Below are positions 40,218-49,700 of a DNA stretch of 64,000 nucleotides, piece after piece. The position numbers were made by a program, and so were the translations under genes. Source of the DNA: CAVTWH01 sp963850915 (GTDB lineage Bacteria > Actinomycetota > Actinomycetes > Mycobacteriales > Micromonosporaceae); contig CAWKND010000014.1 of assembly GCA_963850915.1 (NCBI GenBank), positions 310,001 through 374,000 on the forward strand. Direction: 5' to 3'. How positions within the stretch are numbered: position 1 is the stretch's first letter; each line of letters starts with the position of its first letter. The notes under the pieces are model-generated. The model had not been told where the DNA came from. It was given only the letters and a program-made list of their open reading frames with translations, and did no database searches.

Positions 40218-40796
40218 TCACCGCGAGGCGAGCCGGTCCACCAGCAACTGCACCCGCTGCTCGGCGTACTCGGGCAGCAGCCGGCCGGCGCGGGTCAGCG
40301 TCGCCAGGCCGTGCAGCGACGCCCAGAACACCTCGGTAAACAGCCCCGGGTCGACGCCGTCCCCGGCAACCTGGCGCAGGCAATCCATCATCGCGGCGAA
40401 GGCGTCCTTCAGCGGCTCCGGGGTGTCCTCCTGCGCATACGCCAGACCGCTGTCGAGCTGGAACAGGGCGTCGTAGACCGCCGGGTTGCGTGCGGCAAAG
40501 TCGAGGTAGGCGTGGGCCAGGGCGGCAACCCGGGCGCGCGGGTGCTCCTCGGCGGAGGTCGCGGCTCGCATTGCCGCGGCCATCTCGGTGGCGCCCTGCA
40601 GGGCGACGGCGCCGACGATCTCCCGTTTGCCGCGGAAGTGGCTGTAGAGGACGGGCTGGCTGTATTCGATGCGCTCGGCGAGCCGGCGGGTGGTGACCGC
40701 GTCCCAGCCCTGCTGCTCGGCGATTTCGCGGGCGGTCGCCACGATGAGGCGCTCACGGACCGCCTGTTCGCGCTGCTTACGTTCCCGTACCGACAT
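40218..40796 (-). CDS. TetR-family regulator
   Basis: 192 residues with TetR HTH (ERLIVATAREIAEQQGW, then SQPVLYSHFRGKREI) and a TetR_C-type ligand domain (WASLHGLATLTRAGRL). It is divergent from the DUF1772 gene with CTAGC-rich inverted repeats between, so it probably represses that gene and itself. Confidence 0.87.
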   Translation of the reverse strand: MSVRERKQREQAVRERLIVATAREIAEQQGWDAVTTRRLAERIEYSQPVLYSHFRGKREIVGAVALQGATEMAAAMRAATSAEEHPRARVAALAHAYLDFAARNPAVYDALFQLDSGLAYAQEDTPEPLKDAFAAMMDCLRQVAGDGVDPGLFTEVFWASLHGLATLTRAGRLLPEYAEQRVQLLVDRLASR

Positions 40797-40804
40797 GAAC
40801 GGAT

Positions 40805-40870
40805 CCTAGCACCGCTAGACAATCAAGCAGCGGCACTGCTAGCGTTGCCCGGTCATCTAGCAACGCTAGC
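40805..40870. promoter_or_regulatory. Operators between tetR and the DUF1772 gene
   Basis: Inverted repeat GCTAGCGTTGC (40838-40848) with GCAACGCTAGC (40860-40870), 11-bp spacer, plus a second palindrome CTAGC-ACC-GCTAG (40805-40817). Confidence 0.7.
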
Positions 40871-40885
40871 TTTTGAGGAGTAGCC

Positions 40886-41338
40886 GTGCTCAACGCACTT
40901 GAGGTCGTCACCGTCGTGCTCGTCGGCCTGATGGTGGGGGTGGAGTTCTCCGTCGCCTTCATCATGAACCGGATTCTGGACGCACTCCCCGAGGACAGCA
41001 GCCAGCTCGGCCACGCCCACGGCGGCCGGATGCTCGGCGCCCTGATGCCGTTCTGGTACATCGGCTCGCTCGTGCTCAGTGCGGTCTGGGCCGTGGCCGG
41101 ATGGCAGCACCGCGGCGCCGGACTCGTCGTCACCGCCGCCGGCCTGCTGATCGTCAGCGTGCTCATGTCGGTCCTGCTGCTCGTCCCGATCAACAACCGG
41201 AGCAAGACCTGGACCCCGGAGAACCGGCCCGCCGACTGGCAGCAGCAGCTGCACCAGTGGGACCGCTACCACTACCTCCGCGTCGCCGTGATCGTCGCCG
41301 CCTTCGCCCTGCTGGCTACTGCTGCTTCGATCGGTTGA
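40886..41338 (+). CDS. DUF1772 (anthrone oxygenase-like) membrane protein
   Basis: 150 residues with four membrane helices (about 5-30, 50-72, 76-100, 128-148) and the conserved NNRSKTWTPENRPADW loop. DUF1772 includes fungal anthrone oxygenases, but most bacterial members have unknown roles and often sit beside a TetR gene, as here. GTG start with GAGGAG five bases upstream. Confidence 0.83.
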   Translation: MLNALEVVTVVLVGLMVGVEFSVAFIMNRILDALPEDSSQLGHAHGGRMLGALMPFWYIGSLVLSAVWAVAGWQHRGAGLVVTAAGLLIVSVLMSVLLLVPINNRSKTWTPENRPADWQQQLHQWDRYHYLRVAVIVAAFALLATAASIG

Positions 41339-41371
41339 AAACACCGGCGCGACCTGGCCACCCGAGGCGCC

Positions 41372-42850
41372 CTAGGTCGGCGGGCGCATCCCGTCGAGTA
41401 CCGCCGGGATGGAGACCTGGGCGAAGCCGATGGCGCTGTCGCTGATCCCGTACGGGATGGTCAGGCTGTCGCCGTGGCACAGCGCACCGCAGCTGTACAC
41501 CACGTTCGGCACGTACCCGTCCCGCTCACTCGGCTCGGCCCGGAGCAGCGGCTCGGGCAGGCTGCCCAGGCACCTGGTCGGGTCGTCGAGGTCGAGCAGG
41601 ACGGCGCCGATCCCGTACGTGCGCAGCGGTCCGACCCCGTGGGTGAGTACCAGCCAGCCCGCCCCGGTCTCGATCGGCGACCCGCAGTTGCCGACCTGTA
41701 CCAGCTCCCACCCGTCGGTCGGGGTGTGTACCGGCCCGGCGCGGTCCCACGAGCGCCCGTCCGAGGAGGTGGCGAGCGTGATGTTCTCCCGATCCCAGCG
41801 GGACAGCGCGAGGTACCGGCCGCCGACGGTACGCGGAAACAGGGCCATGCCCTTGTTGCGTGCCGCCGGACCGGCCAGGCCGCCCACCCGGAAGGTACCG
41901 AAGTCGTTGGTGGTCAGTACTTTCGGTGCGATGTGGCTGCCGTCGTAGGCGGTGTAGGTACCCCGGAAGCTGACCTCGCCCTGGTCGTCGACGAAGCGGA
42001 CCAGTCGCAGGTCCTCGATCCCGTTGGACTCCTCCGGCCCGATCGGCCACAGCAGCCGCTCGGACAGCGTCGTGTCCGCCGGGAAGGTGACCTCGTACTC
42101 GCCGGCCAGTACCCGGTTCAGCTGCTCGATCACCCGCTGCCCGGCGGCCCGGCCGGCCAGGTGCGGGTGCTGGGCGGCCAGCGTCAGCCGGATCTGTTCG
42201 GCACCGAAGTGCGCCGGCAGGTCGCGCAGCAACTCGTCGACCACCTCCTCGTCGGCGCCGCCGTCGGCGAGCTGCCCGCGCAGTACGTCCAGGTGGTAGG
42301 TGCGGTCGCCGGCCACGCCCGGGACCAGGATCCGACCCGGGTCGTCCAGGGTCAGGTCGGCGCCCGGCCCGAGTACCCCGGTGCGGAACTCGACCGAGGA
42401 GATGTGCCCCTCGCCGACCGCGCGGGCGCTCATCACGTACCGCAGCTGCCCCGCCGCCAGGCCGGTCTGGTCCGGGTGGGCCACGATCGACGGGTTGAAC
42501 AGCGCCGCCGACTCCACCGCGTACTCCATCGTGAAGTAGGCGCCGATCAGCTGCTGGCGGGGGAGCGGCAGCAGCTCCAGTTCGGGCCGGCCGTGCGCGG
42601 CGACCTGGAAGTGCGCGCGCAGTACGGCCGGCAGGTCCCGGTGCCGACCGGCGAAGTCGGCCGCGATGCCGGCCACCAGCCGGTCGACCTCGGCATCGCT
42701 CAGGTCCAGCGCGCGGTCGATGACGGTACGCCCGCGGGAGGCGCTCTCCGGCAGCTCCTCGCCGGGTACGAACAGGCGGGTGATGACCCGGCGCGCATCG
42801 GCCCGCAGCTGCGGGCCGATTCGCTGCACGGGTGGAGGATTAGAGAGCAC
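41372..42850 (-). CDS. GH130-type mannoside phosphorylase or hydrolase
   Basis: 492 residues. The five-bladed propeller signatures of GH130 are visible: YFTMEYAVESAALFNPSIV, SNGIEDLRLVRF, NKGMALFPR, NCGSPIETGAGWLVLTHGVG and a YVPNVVYSCGA ending. Most GH130 enzymes are phosphorylases that split beta-mannosides (beta-1,4 or beta-1,2), releasing mannose 1-phosphate; a few hydrolyse. The GTG at 42850 overlaps the stop of the preceding gene by 11 bp and lacks a clear RBS, so coupling is likely. An alternative GTG is 33 bp further in. Confidence 0.85.
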   Translation of the reverse strand: MLSNPPPVQRIGPQLRADARRVITRLFVPGEELPESASRGRTVIDRALDLSDAEVDRLVAGIAADFAGRHRDLPAVLRAHFQVAAHGRPELELLPLPRQQLIGAYFTMEYAVESAALFNPSIVAHPDQTGLAAGQLRYVMSARAVGEGHISSVEFRTGVLGPGADLTLDDPGRILVPGVAGDRTYHLDVLRGQLADGGADEEVVDELLRDLPAHFGAEQIRLTLAAQHPHLAGRAAGQRVIEQLNRVLAGEYEVTFPADTTLSERLLWPIGPEESNGIEDLRLVRFVDDQGEVSFRGTYTAYDGSHIAPKVLTTNDFGTFRVGGLAGPAARNKGMALFPRTVGGRYLALSRWDRENITLATSSDGRSWDRAGPVHTPTDGWELVQVGNCGSPIETGAGWLVLTHGVGPLRTYGIGAVLLDLDDPTRCLGSLPEPLLRAEPSERDGYVPNVVYSCGALCHGDSLTIPYGISDSAIGFAQVSIPAVLDGMRPPT

Positions 42851-43889
42851 TGAGGGCCTTGTCGGTCGTCCGGTCGGTAGCTGGCAGGCCGCGACCGTGT
42901 TGCAGGGTGGACAGGAGTGCCAGGGTGGATTCGGCGCCCTGGTTGGTACTCGCGGCCGTGGCGCCGAGCCCGTCGAAGCCACCGCCGGTACCCACGTCGA
43001 GCATCGGTACCCCCAGGTCGTTGTCGCCGGTGAACCAGTCGACCGCCAGCCGTACCCCGGTGGCCCAGCGCGCGTCTCCGGTCAGCCGGTACGCCCGGGC
43101 ACACGCGTCGGCCAGCGCCGCCACCTCGATGGGCTGCTGGTCGAAGCCGGGCCTCGGCTGCGGCGAGCGCCAGCCACCGGCCGGTGCGACGGAGAGGTGG
43201 CCGTCCCGGGTTTCGTTGTCCAGCAACCACTCCAGCAGGTACAGGCCGTCAGCCAACAGTCTCTCGTCGGCCAGGTGTTCGCCGCCCACCAGGAGCTGCT
43301 CGGCCAGCAGCGCGTTCGCGTAGTGCAGCCGCCGGTCCGGCCACGGCCACTCCGGATCGGCCTGCGGCCGGCCGGCCATCGCCATGCACGCGGTCAACAG
43401 CTCGCGTGCGGCGCCGTGGTCGGGGTGCCGGTCGAGCACCTCGCCCGCGCCGAGGGCGGCGAAGGCCATCGTCCGCGGGTACCGCGAGCGCTGGGTGGCA
43501 CCCCGGTCGAAGCAGGCCATCGCCTCCTCGCGATGCCAGGGCAGCGGGCTGCGCGCGGCGACGGTACCCAGGCCCCACATGGCCCGGCCCCACCAGTCGC
43601 CGACGGCCGGCTTGTCGGTGAAGCGCCGGTCGTAGCTCAGCCGGTTGTGGAACGAGCCGTCGGCGGCCTGCGCGTGCGCGGTGAAGGCCAGGTAGACCTG
43701 GGCCAGCCGGATCGCGGTCGGGCTCGGATCCCGTTCGCGGCCGAGTACGACCAGGCCACGCGCCACGTCGTCGAGGCAGTACCCGTGCTCCCGCCGGGGG
43801 GTCGCGCCCCGGGCGTGCTCCAGCAGGCCGGTGTCGTCGGACATCCGGAGCAGGTGGGCGAAGTCGACCCGTACCGGGGTGCTCATCAT
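42840..43889 (-). CDS. (Alpha/alpha)6-barrel glycosidase-like protein
   Basis: 349 residues with repeated helical pairs: LAFTAHAQAADGSFHNRLSY, DWWGRAMWGLG, RSRYPRTMAFAALGAGEVL and GHLSVAPAGGW. This pattern is that of six-hairpin barrel glycosidases, and such genes commonly stand between a glycosyltransferase and a GH130 gene. The exact activity is unknown. It starts at ATGATG overlapping the glycosyltransferase stop. Cytoplasmic. Confidence 0.75.
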   Translation of the reverse strand: MMSTPVRVDFAHLLRMSDDTGLLEHARGATPRREHGYCLDDVARGLVVLGRERDPSPTAIRLAQVYLAFTAHAQAADGSFHNRLSYDRRFTDKPAVGDWWGRAMWGLGTVAARSPLPWHREEAMACFDRGATQRSRYPRTMAFAALGAGEVLDRHPDHGAARELLTACMAMAGRPQADPEWPWPDRRLHYANALLAEQLLVGGEHLADERLLADGLYLLEWLLDNETRDGHLSVAPAGGWRSPQPRPGFDQQPIEVAALADACARAYRLTGDARWATGVRLAVDWFTGDNDLGVPMLDVGTGGGFDGLGATAASTNQGAESTLALLSTLQHGRGLPATDRTTDKALSAL

Positions 43890-45166
43890 GCGACCACGGC
43901 CGACCGGACGGCCACCGGGTTGCGGGCGGCGGTCAGCTGGTCGGCGAGGCGCAGGTACCGGTCGGCGACGGCCGGCCACTCCAGTGCCGGGGCGATCCGG
44001 GCGGTGGCGGCCACCATCCCGGCCACATGCGCGGGCTCGGTGAGGATGCGGCGCAGCGCCGCGCTGATGGCGTTCGGATCGGCGTGCGGTACCAGCGTGC
44101 CGGCCCCGTCGGCGAGCAGCTCCCGGGCGTGCGGGAACGCGGTGGAGACCACCGGCGTCAGCGAACCGACCGCCTCGATGAGTACCCCCGAGGTGACCTG
44201 CTCGTGCGAGTCGTACGGCAGCAGCACCACATCGGCCTGCGCGACCAGTCGGGACAGCTTGGCCGGGTCCAGGTAGCCGGGCTCGAACCGCAGCATGTCG
44301 GCGACGCCGAGCTCGTCGGCCCGGCGCTGCAACGACTCGCGGTAGCGCTCGCCGTCCCGGGCGAGTACCCGGGGATGGGTCTGGCCGGCGATCACGTACT
44401 GCGGTGTCGGGTCGAGTTGGCGCAGGGCGGGCAGTGCCTCGACGCCCCACTCCAGGCCCTTGCCGGGGCCGAGCAGTCCCCAGGTGAGGATGATCGGTCG
44501 GGGTGCGCGTTCGCCGGTACGCATCGGCCGGCCGTCCAGCCAGGCGCCGTGCGGGATCGTCACGATCTTGCGTGCGTCGATGTCGTACCCGGCCCGCAGG
44601 CGCAGGTACCCGGTGCGGCTCAGCGTCACCACGGTGTCCGCGAGCGCGGTCAGCTCCTCCAGCACCCGCCGCTGGCCGGGGGTCGGCTGGGAGAGCACGG
44701 TGTGCAGGACGACGACGACCGGGGCGCGTACCCGCCCGACGACGTCGAGTACCTGATCGCCGTCCGGCCCGCCGTAGATGCCGTACTCGTGCTGCACGAT
44801 CACCACGTCGTACCGGCTGAGCTGCTCGGCTGCCGCCTGCGCGTCGCCACCACCGTCAGAGCGCAGCTCGTACACGACGGCCGGGTCCACGCTCGCGGTG
44901 TCCGCCGCCTCCACCATCCGCACCATGCCGAATTCGGCCCCACCCCGGCGAGCCAGCAGGCTGCCGCGCAGCGCCCCGGCGAAGCTGGCCAGCCCGCACT
45001 GGGTGGGCGGGTAGGTACCGAGCATGCCGAAGCTGGTCGGTGAGGTCGGCTGGCGAAGCGTCGAGCGCAGCGTCGGCCGGGCCGGCCGGACGTCGCTCTG
45101 GGGCCGGATGTCGTTTTGGGGCCGGATGTCGTTTTGGGGCAGGGAACGTAGCTCTTTTTGTGGCAT
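43886..45166 (-). CDS. GT4-type glycosyltransferase
   Basis: 426 residues, GT-B fold. The N-domain has GTYPPTQCGLASFAGALR, and the C-domain LTWGLLGPGKGLEW, VIAGQTHP and SHEQVTSGVLIEAVGS, the donor-binding EX7E-like region. Ahead of the fold lies an (RPQNDI)-type repeat (about residues 8-26) from an 18-bp array. ATG chosen after CGGAGGTGGGCAG. It heads the operon with the barrel protein and GH130, so the three may build and recycle one mannose-containing glycan. Confidence 0.87.
   Translation of the reverse strand: MPQKELRSLPQNDIRPQNDIRPQSDVRPARPTLRSTLRQPTSPTSFGMLGTYPPTQCGLASFAGALRGSLLARRGGAEFGMVRMVEAADTASVDPAVVYELRSDGGGDAQAAAEQLSRYDVVIVQHEYGIYGGPDGDQVLDVVGRVRAPVVVVLHTVLSQPTPGQRRVLEELTALADTVVTLSRTGYLRLRAGYDIDARKIVTIPHGAWLDGRPMRTGERAPRPIILTWGLLGPGKGLEWGVEALPALRQLDPTPQYVIAGQTHPRVLARDGERYRESLQRRADELGVADMLRFEPGYLDPAKLSRLVAQADVVLLPYDSHEQVTSGVLIEAVGSLTPVVSTAFPHARELLADGAGTLVPHADPNAISAALRRILTEPAHVAGMVAATARIAPALEWPAVADRYLRLADQLTAARNPVAVRSAVVA
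45086..45139. repeat. 18-bp tandem array in the GT4 N-terminus
   Basis: Three 18-bp units (CCGGATGTCGTTTTGGGG type; two identical, one with three changes). In frame, coding for repeats of the type RPQNDI. Confidence 0.9.
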
Positions 45167-45373
45167 GGAAACTGCCCACCTCCGGTGGCGCTCATCGTGC
45201 CTGGCTGCCGTGCCACCGGGTACCGCACTGCGGTGTCGTGGCACGGGGGAGTCGTCGTCGGGGGAGACGACGGGACGAGCGCGCGCGGGAGCGGGCGGTC
45301 GGGTGGTGCGGGTGTGCGACCGGTCCGCGGCGTTACTGGTACTGGATACGGGATGCGGTGTGGGGCTACCCGG

Positions 45374-45508
45374 CTAGTGGCCGGTGGGCGGGATGTGCGA
45401 AGTGGATGACTTGTCGGCGGACTTCGCCTTCTTCGCCGCCCGCTTCTCTTTGAGAGTCTTGTCGGCGGGTTTCTTGGCGTTGGAACTCTGGCTGTCCTTG
45501 TTGCCCAT
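45374..45508 (-). CDS. Small Lys-rich protein
   Basis: 44 residues, starting MGNKDSQSSNAKKPADKTL and with an EKRAAKKAKSADKS core. Short basic proteins with a LKEKRAAKKAK core recur in actinomycetes with no known function; nucleic acid binding is possible from charge alone. The ATG at 45508 has GGAGAAATGG at a good distance; an ATG two codons upstream is too close to it. Confidence 0.65.
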   Translation of the reverse strand: MGNKDSQSSNAKKPADKTLKEKRAAKKAKSADKSSTSHIPPTGH

Positions 45509-45957
45509 GGCCATTTCTCCATTCGTGGTACCGGCGGCGGGGCGGTTGCCCGTCGCGAACTCGTGAGCCGAAGCCGTTTCCAGTCCCGTTTCAAGCGCCG
45601 AAGTGCGGTGGTGAGCGGCGCTGCCAGCGAAGGGCTGAGTCGTCAGTCCGGGGCGGCGGTCGCGGCCGAGGCGACGCGGATGGCCCACGGCGGATCGGTG
45701 CTCGCTGGTGCCGTCTACGGCGGAGGGTGACGCAGGCGCGATCGGCCGGGGTGGCGGTTGACTGGAGCCCGCGAAGGACCTCAACCGGCCGCGGTGCATC
45801 CCAGACAGGTGCATCCCTGAGAGGCGCATCCTGAAAGTGGCGACCGGGAATCCGATCGACTAAGGCCACTCTACCCCTCCGGACCGGCTTGACGGCTGTC
45901 CCGGCCTGGTGAGGTGGGTCGCGCGGGCGGCGGTCGCCGGTGATTGGCAGGCGGCGG
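45509..45957. other. Gene-free stretch with a weak repeat
   Basis: 449 bp without a gene I can support. It holds three diverged 15-bp units around GGTGCATCC (45793-45836). An open frame continuous with the Lys-rich protein runs through it, but its composition and lack of an RBS argue against coding. Confidence 0.6.
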
Positions 45958-46530
45958 TCAGAGCGTGCCGGCCAGGACGATCAGGCGGTGGCCGAGCCGC
46001 TCGCCGACCTGGGCGACGAAGTCCGGGTTCAGCTGTGGCCAGTTCCAGAACCGGACGGACAGGTGGCCGAAGGCGAGCTGACCGTCGCCGGACCACTCCC
46101 AGTCGTTGAAGTCGACCGGGGTTGCGCAGTGGGGGCAGAGCGTTGCGGCGTCGTCGTCCTCCGGCGCTACCGGGGGCGTATCGGCCAGTTCGGTGGGCTC
46201 GCCGGTTGCCGGGTCGGCGAAGTCCAGGAACCCGCCGCAGTGCGGACAGGCCACTCCGTCGTATTCGCCTCGGCCGGAGTCGTAGACCCGGGCGCCGAGG
46301 CCGACCTCGATGCCGGTGCGCAGGCCGGGCGGGAGCGCGTCGGGTTGCACGACAACCTCGGTCCAGCGCGGTCCGGGCGCGTGCCCGGTACCGGCGCCGA
46401 GCGCGTGCGTACAGGTGGACGCCTGCGCGACGCCGGTCTCGACCAGCCAACGGGTGAGGGAGTTGGCCAGCCCCGCTGCCTGCTCCGCGGTGGCCTCGAC
46501 ATCGACAAGCGTGATGAAGTAGTCGCCCAC
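45958..46530 (-). CDS. Hypothetical protein with two CPHC zinc-ribbon-like pairs
   Basis: 190 residues, not recognised as a named family. It begins VGDYFITLVDVEATAEQAAG, then two CPHC motifs (CPHCGGFLDF and CPHCATPVDF) about 40 residues apart that could bind one zinc, and a C-terminal part FGHLSVRFWNWPQL. There is no RBS, but TACTTT lies six bases before the GTG at 46530, so a leaderless start is likely. No signal peptide. Confidence 0.65.
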   Translation of the reverse strand: MGDYFITLVDVEATAEQAAGLANSLTRWLVETGVAQASTCTHALGAGTGHAPGPRWTEVVVQPDALPPGLRTGIEVGLGARVYDSGRGEYDGVACPHCGGFLDFADPATGEPTELADTPPVAPEDDDAATLCPHCATPVDFNDWEWSGDGQLAFGHLSVRFWNWPQLNPDFVAQVGERLGHRLIVLAGTL

Positions 46531-46683
46531 GCCGGCAAAGTACCGAACGCGGCGGGTCACACGCCGCCCGGCTCGCGTGCTAGTGGAGGGGCGGTCCGGC
46601 GTTCGGTGGTCTCGAGGCCGGATCGGCCAGCCGTCCGCTCCACGGCTGGCCGACCCGACCGGCTCTTTTGGTTGGGTCCCGTG

Positions 46684-46734
46684 GTTGACCGGAACCCGCA
46701 CTTGACCGGATCCCGCACTTGACCGGATCCCGCA
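46684..46734. repeat. 17-bp tandem array
   Basis: Three 17-bp units, CTTGACCGGATCCCGCA twice and one copy with two changes, in the 259-bp gap upstream of the CPHC gene. Core TTGACCGG. Confidence 0.92.
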
Positions 46735-46789
46735 CGGGAGGATTCCGGGCCGGCCGGCCAGGTGACCGACCGGCCCGGGCCACCATCGG

Positions 46790-49700
46790 TCAGCTGGTGA
46801 CCAGGTCGAACTCCTCCCACGGGCCGATCGCGGTGCGGTTGGCGATCAGCGCGGCCGCGCCGCCGTTCTCCGCGGTCACGTAGTCCCCGTTGGCCTGTGC
46901 CTTGAAGCTGACCGAGCCGTCCGAGTTGTGGATCAACTGGAAGGTCTCCCACCCGCCGACGGCGGTGCGGTTGGCGATCAGCGAGGCGGCCCCGGCGTTG
47001 TCCGCGCAGACGTACATCCCGTTGGCGGAGGCCTTCAGCGAGACATTGCCGTTGCCCAGATCGGTGACGGTGTACTGCTGCGCGGTACCGATCGTCGTCG
47101 AGTTGGCGATCAGCGGCGAGCTGCCGGCCGTCACGTACTGGTTGTTGGCGTGTGCCCGTAACGCGGTCCCACCGGTCGTACCCCCGGTGTTGGTGATCTT
47201 CACCGACGAGATGCCGTCGTTGCCCCCGGTGCTGGCCAGGTTGGCGTTGTCCGCCGTGAACGTCCACGACGCTCCGCTGAACCCGGAGTCGGCGTAGGCG
47301 GTGACGGTGTAGCCGGACGGTACCCGGATCGAGGAGACGCTGTCGTTGGCGATGCCGGCCGCCTGCAGGGTCGACAGGTCGTAGTTGCCGACGTCGAGCC
47401 TCACCCCGGTACCGCCGTAGTTGGCGTCCGGGTAGAACGTCGGTCCGTTGCCGGTCGCGGCATTGGTGCCCAGCGTGGAAGCCGTGTTCGGCAACGACTT
47501 CTTGCCCTGGTTGGCCGTGCCGGTGAGGGTGGTGGCCGAGTACGACGAGAGTGGCTTGGCGGTGCGCTCCACCACGTACACCGTGTTCGCCGCCGTCGCG
47601 AAGGTGAACTCGGCCGACGACGAGGTGGCCACGATGGCGTTGTCCGAGGTACGCCGGACCTGGATGGCCTGGGTACCCCACGGGTTCACCACGTCAGCTG
47701 TCTTGCCGTACAAGGACTTCAGCCCGATGTACTTGACCTCGCCGCCCTCCCGCTCCGAGGAGACCTGGAAGCCGTCCTTGGCCAGCAGGGTGAACTTGCC
47801 GACGAAGCTCGAGTCGGTCGGTGGCGCCGGGAACACCCGGATCTTGTCGTTATAGCTCTGCAGCAGCGATTCGTTCATCGCGGTCAGGTTGACCCCGAGG
47901 TACTCGAAGACGCCGTTGGTGTTGCTGGTCATCCCGTTCGGGTAGTTCTGGTACTTCTGCAGCATCGTCTTCATGCCGGCGAACGCCTGGTCGCCCAGGC
48001 CCAGCCGGGCCGCCTGGACGGCGTCGTTGGACCATACGTTGCCGTACGGGAACGGCCGCGCGTTCCAGGTGTTGACCGCCGTCTGGTAGTCGGCCGCGCC
48101 GATGCCGGTGCGGTCGTACGGCCAGATCAGTTCGGAGGCGACGTTCTCGTTGTTGCGGGTCTGCGCCACCGGCGGGTCCATCGGCAGATAGGCGCCACCC
48201 GACACCTGGTACGGCACCAGGTTGTCCACAATGGACTGCCAGCTCGCCCGGGAACCGGAGTCCTGGCCCAGTTGGTTGCTCACCGCGATGGCGATCGGGA
48301 ACAGCAGCCGTACCGACGCCAGGTCGGTGACCGCGTCCTTGACGTCCCAGTAGGTCTCGTGCGAGTTGGAGACGGCCATGTAGTACTTGCCGTTGGCGTC
48401 CTTGGAGAGCTTGGCCGCGTAGAACTTCACCACGTCCCGGATGAACGGGTACGCCGTGTTGGTCAGGTAGGTGGTGTCGTTGGTGTAGCGGTACTGCAGG
48501 TACATGTTGTACGCCGCTTCGGTACCGGTGGACAGGATGTCCTTGGTGTAGTCGCTTCCGGTGGTACCCCGGGCGTTGCCGTCCCAGCCCATCGTCTCCG
48601 GTACCCACAGCCCGTCGATGCCGTACCGGGTCTGGGTATAGGCCTTCAGGGCCGTGTAGTTACGGCTGTAGAGCTTGTTGAAGTTGGCTATCAGGTCGAC
48701 GTGATTGCTTGCCAGGAAAGAGTTGTAGACGTCCCGCTGGTTCCAGTACCAGTAGGCGTTGCTCCACTTGGTGGCGTCCTGGGTGGCCCGGAACACGCCG
48801 TTGATGAAGTGGAACGGGTAGTTGCCGTACCCGCCCGCGGCGATCATGTACGTCGCCAGGTAGTACACGTTCTCCAGGTAGTCGGCGTCACCGGCCGAGT
48901 TGGAGTACTGCACGAACGACCTCGACCAGAAGCTGTGCCACCAGTTCTTGTAGTTGGTCAGCGTGGTCGGGTACCCGGTGGACTTCACCGACGCCAGTTG
49001 GTTCTTCGCCTGGGTGACCGAGTCCCGGTTGGGCGCGTTGATCCGGCTGGCCGCGGTGAACCAGATGGTGTAGCTGGCGGTCGGCGTGATGGTCAGCCGC
49101 ACCCGGGTGCCGTTGACTACGGTGGCCGTGTAGGCGGCGCCCTCCACGGTTGCCCCGAAGGTGTAGCCGAAGCCGTTGGCGTCGGTCTGGCCACGGCTGA
49201 ACCCGGCCCCGGTCGAGTCGGCGTACGTGGAGACGGTCTTCCAGGTGTTCAGGTCCGGTACGTCACCGGAGTTGGTGACCGTACTGGGATCCCACATGCT
49301 CAGCTCGAGGGTGACCGCCGAGACGCCGGTACGGGAGTCGTCCACGTGCAGCCCCATCACCTCGGAGCTGCCGCTGGCGTTGGCCGGCGAGCCGAGGATG
49401 GTGACCGTACGGTTGCTGTCGTACTTCGTGGTGAGCGTGCCGTCGTAGAGGGACAGCCGCTGCTGGTACGTGCTGTACCCCGAGTCGATGGCCGGCGTGG
49501 TCTGCAGGTTGAGGTTGCCGGCCGCGTACGCCGACTGCTCGGACAGGTCGACGCCGGAGACCTGTGCGGTGATCCCGCTCTGGCTCCACACCATCGCACC
49601 GGTGTGCCCGTTGCCGACGGTGAGCCCGTACAGCGGGTTGGTGTTGGGAGCGTTGTAGACGATGTCGTGCTTGGCCATGTAGTTGGCGTAGTCGACGTTG

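Noticed and set aside
42730..42760. Fifth LacI operator (GGAGGCGCTCTCC)
   Set aside because: Only one half matches, and it lies within the GH130 coding region without a promoter.
45520..45829. Upstream extension of the Lys-rich protein to 151 residues
   Set aside because: The extension has low-complexity composition, no RBS at its start and a repeat at its beginning; the 44-residue form has a good RBS.
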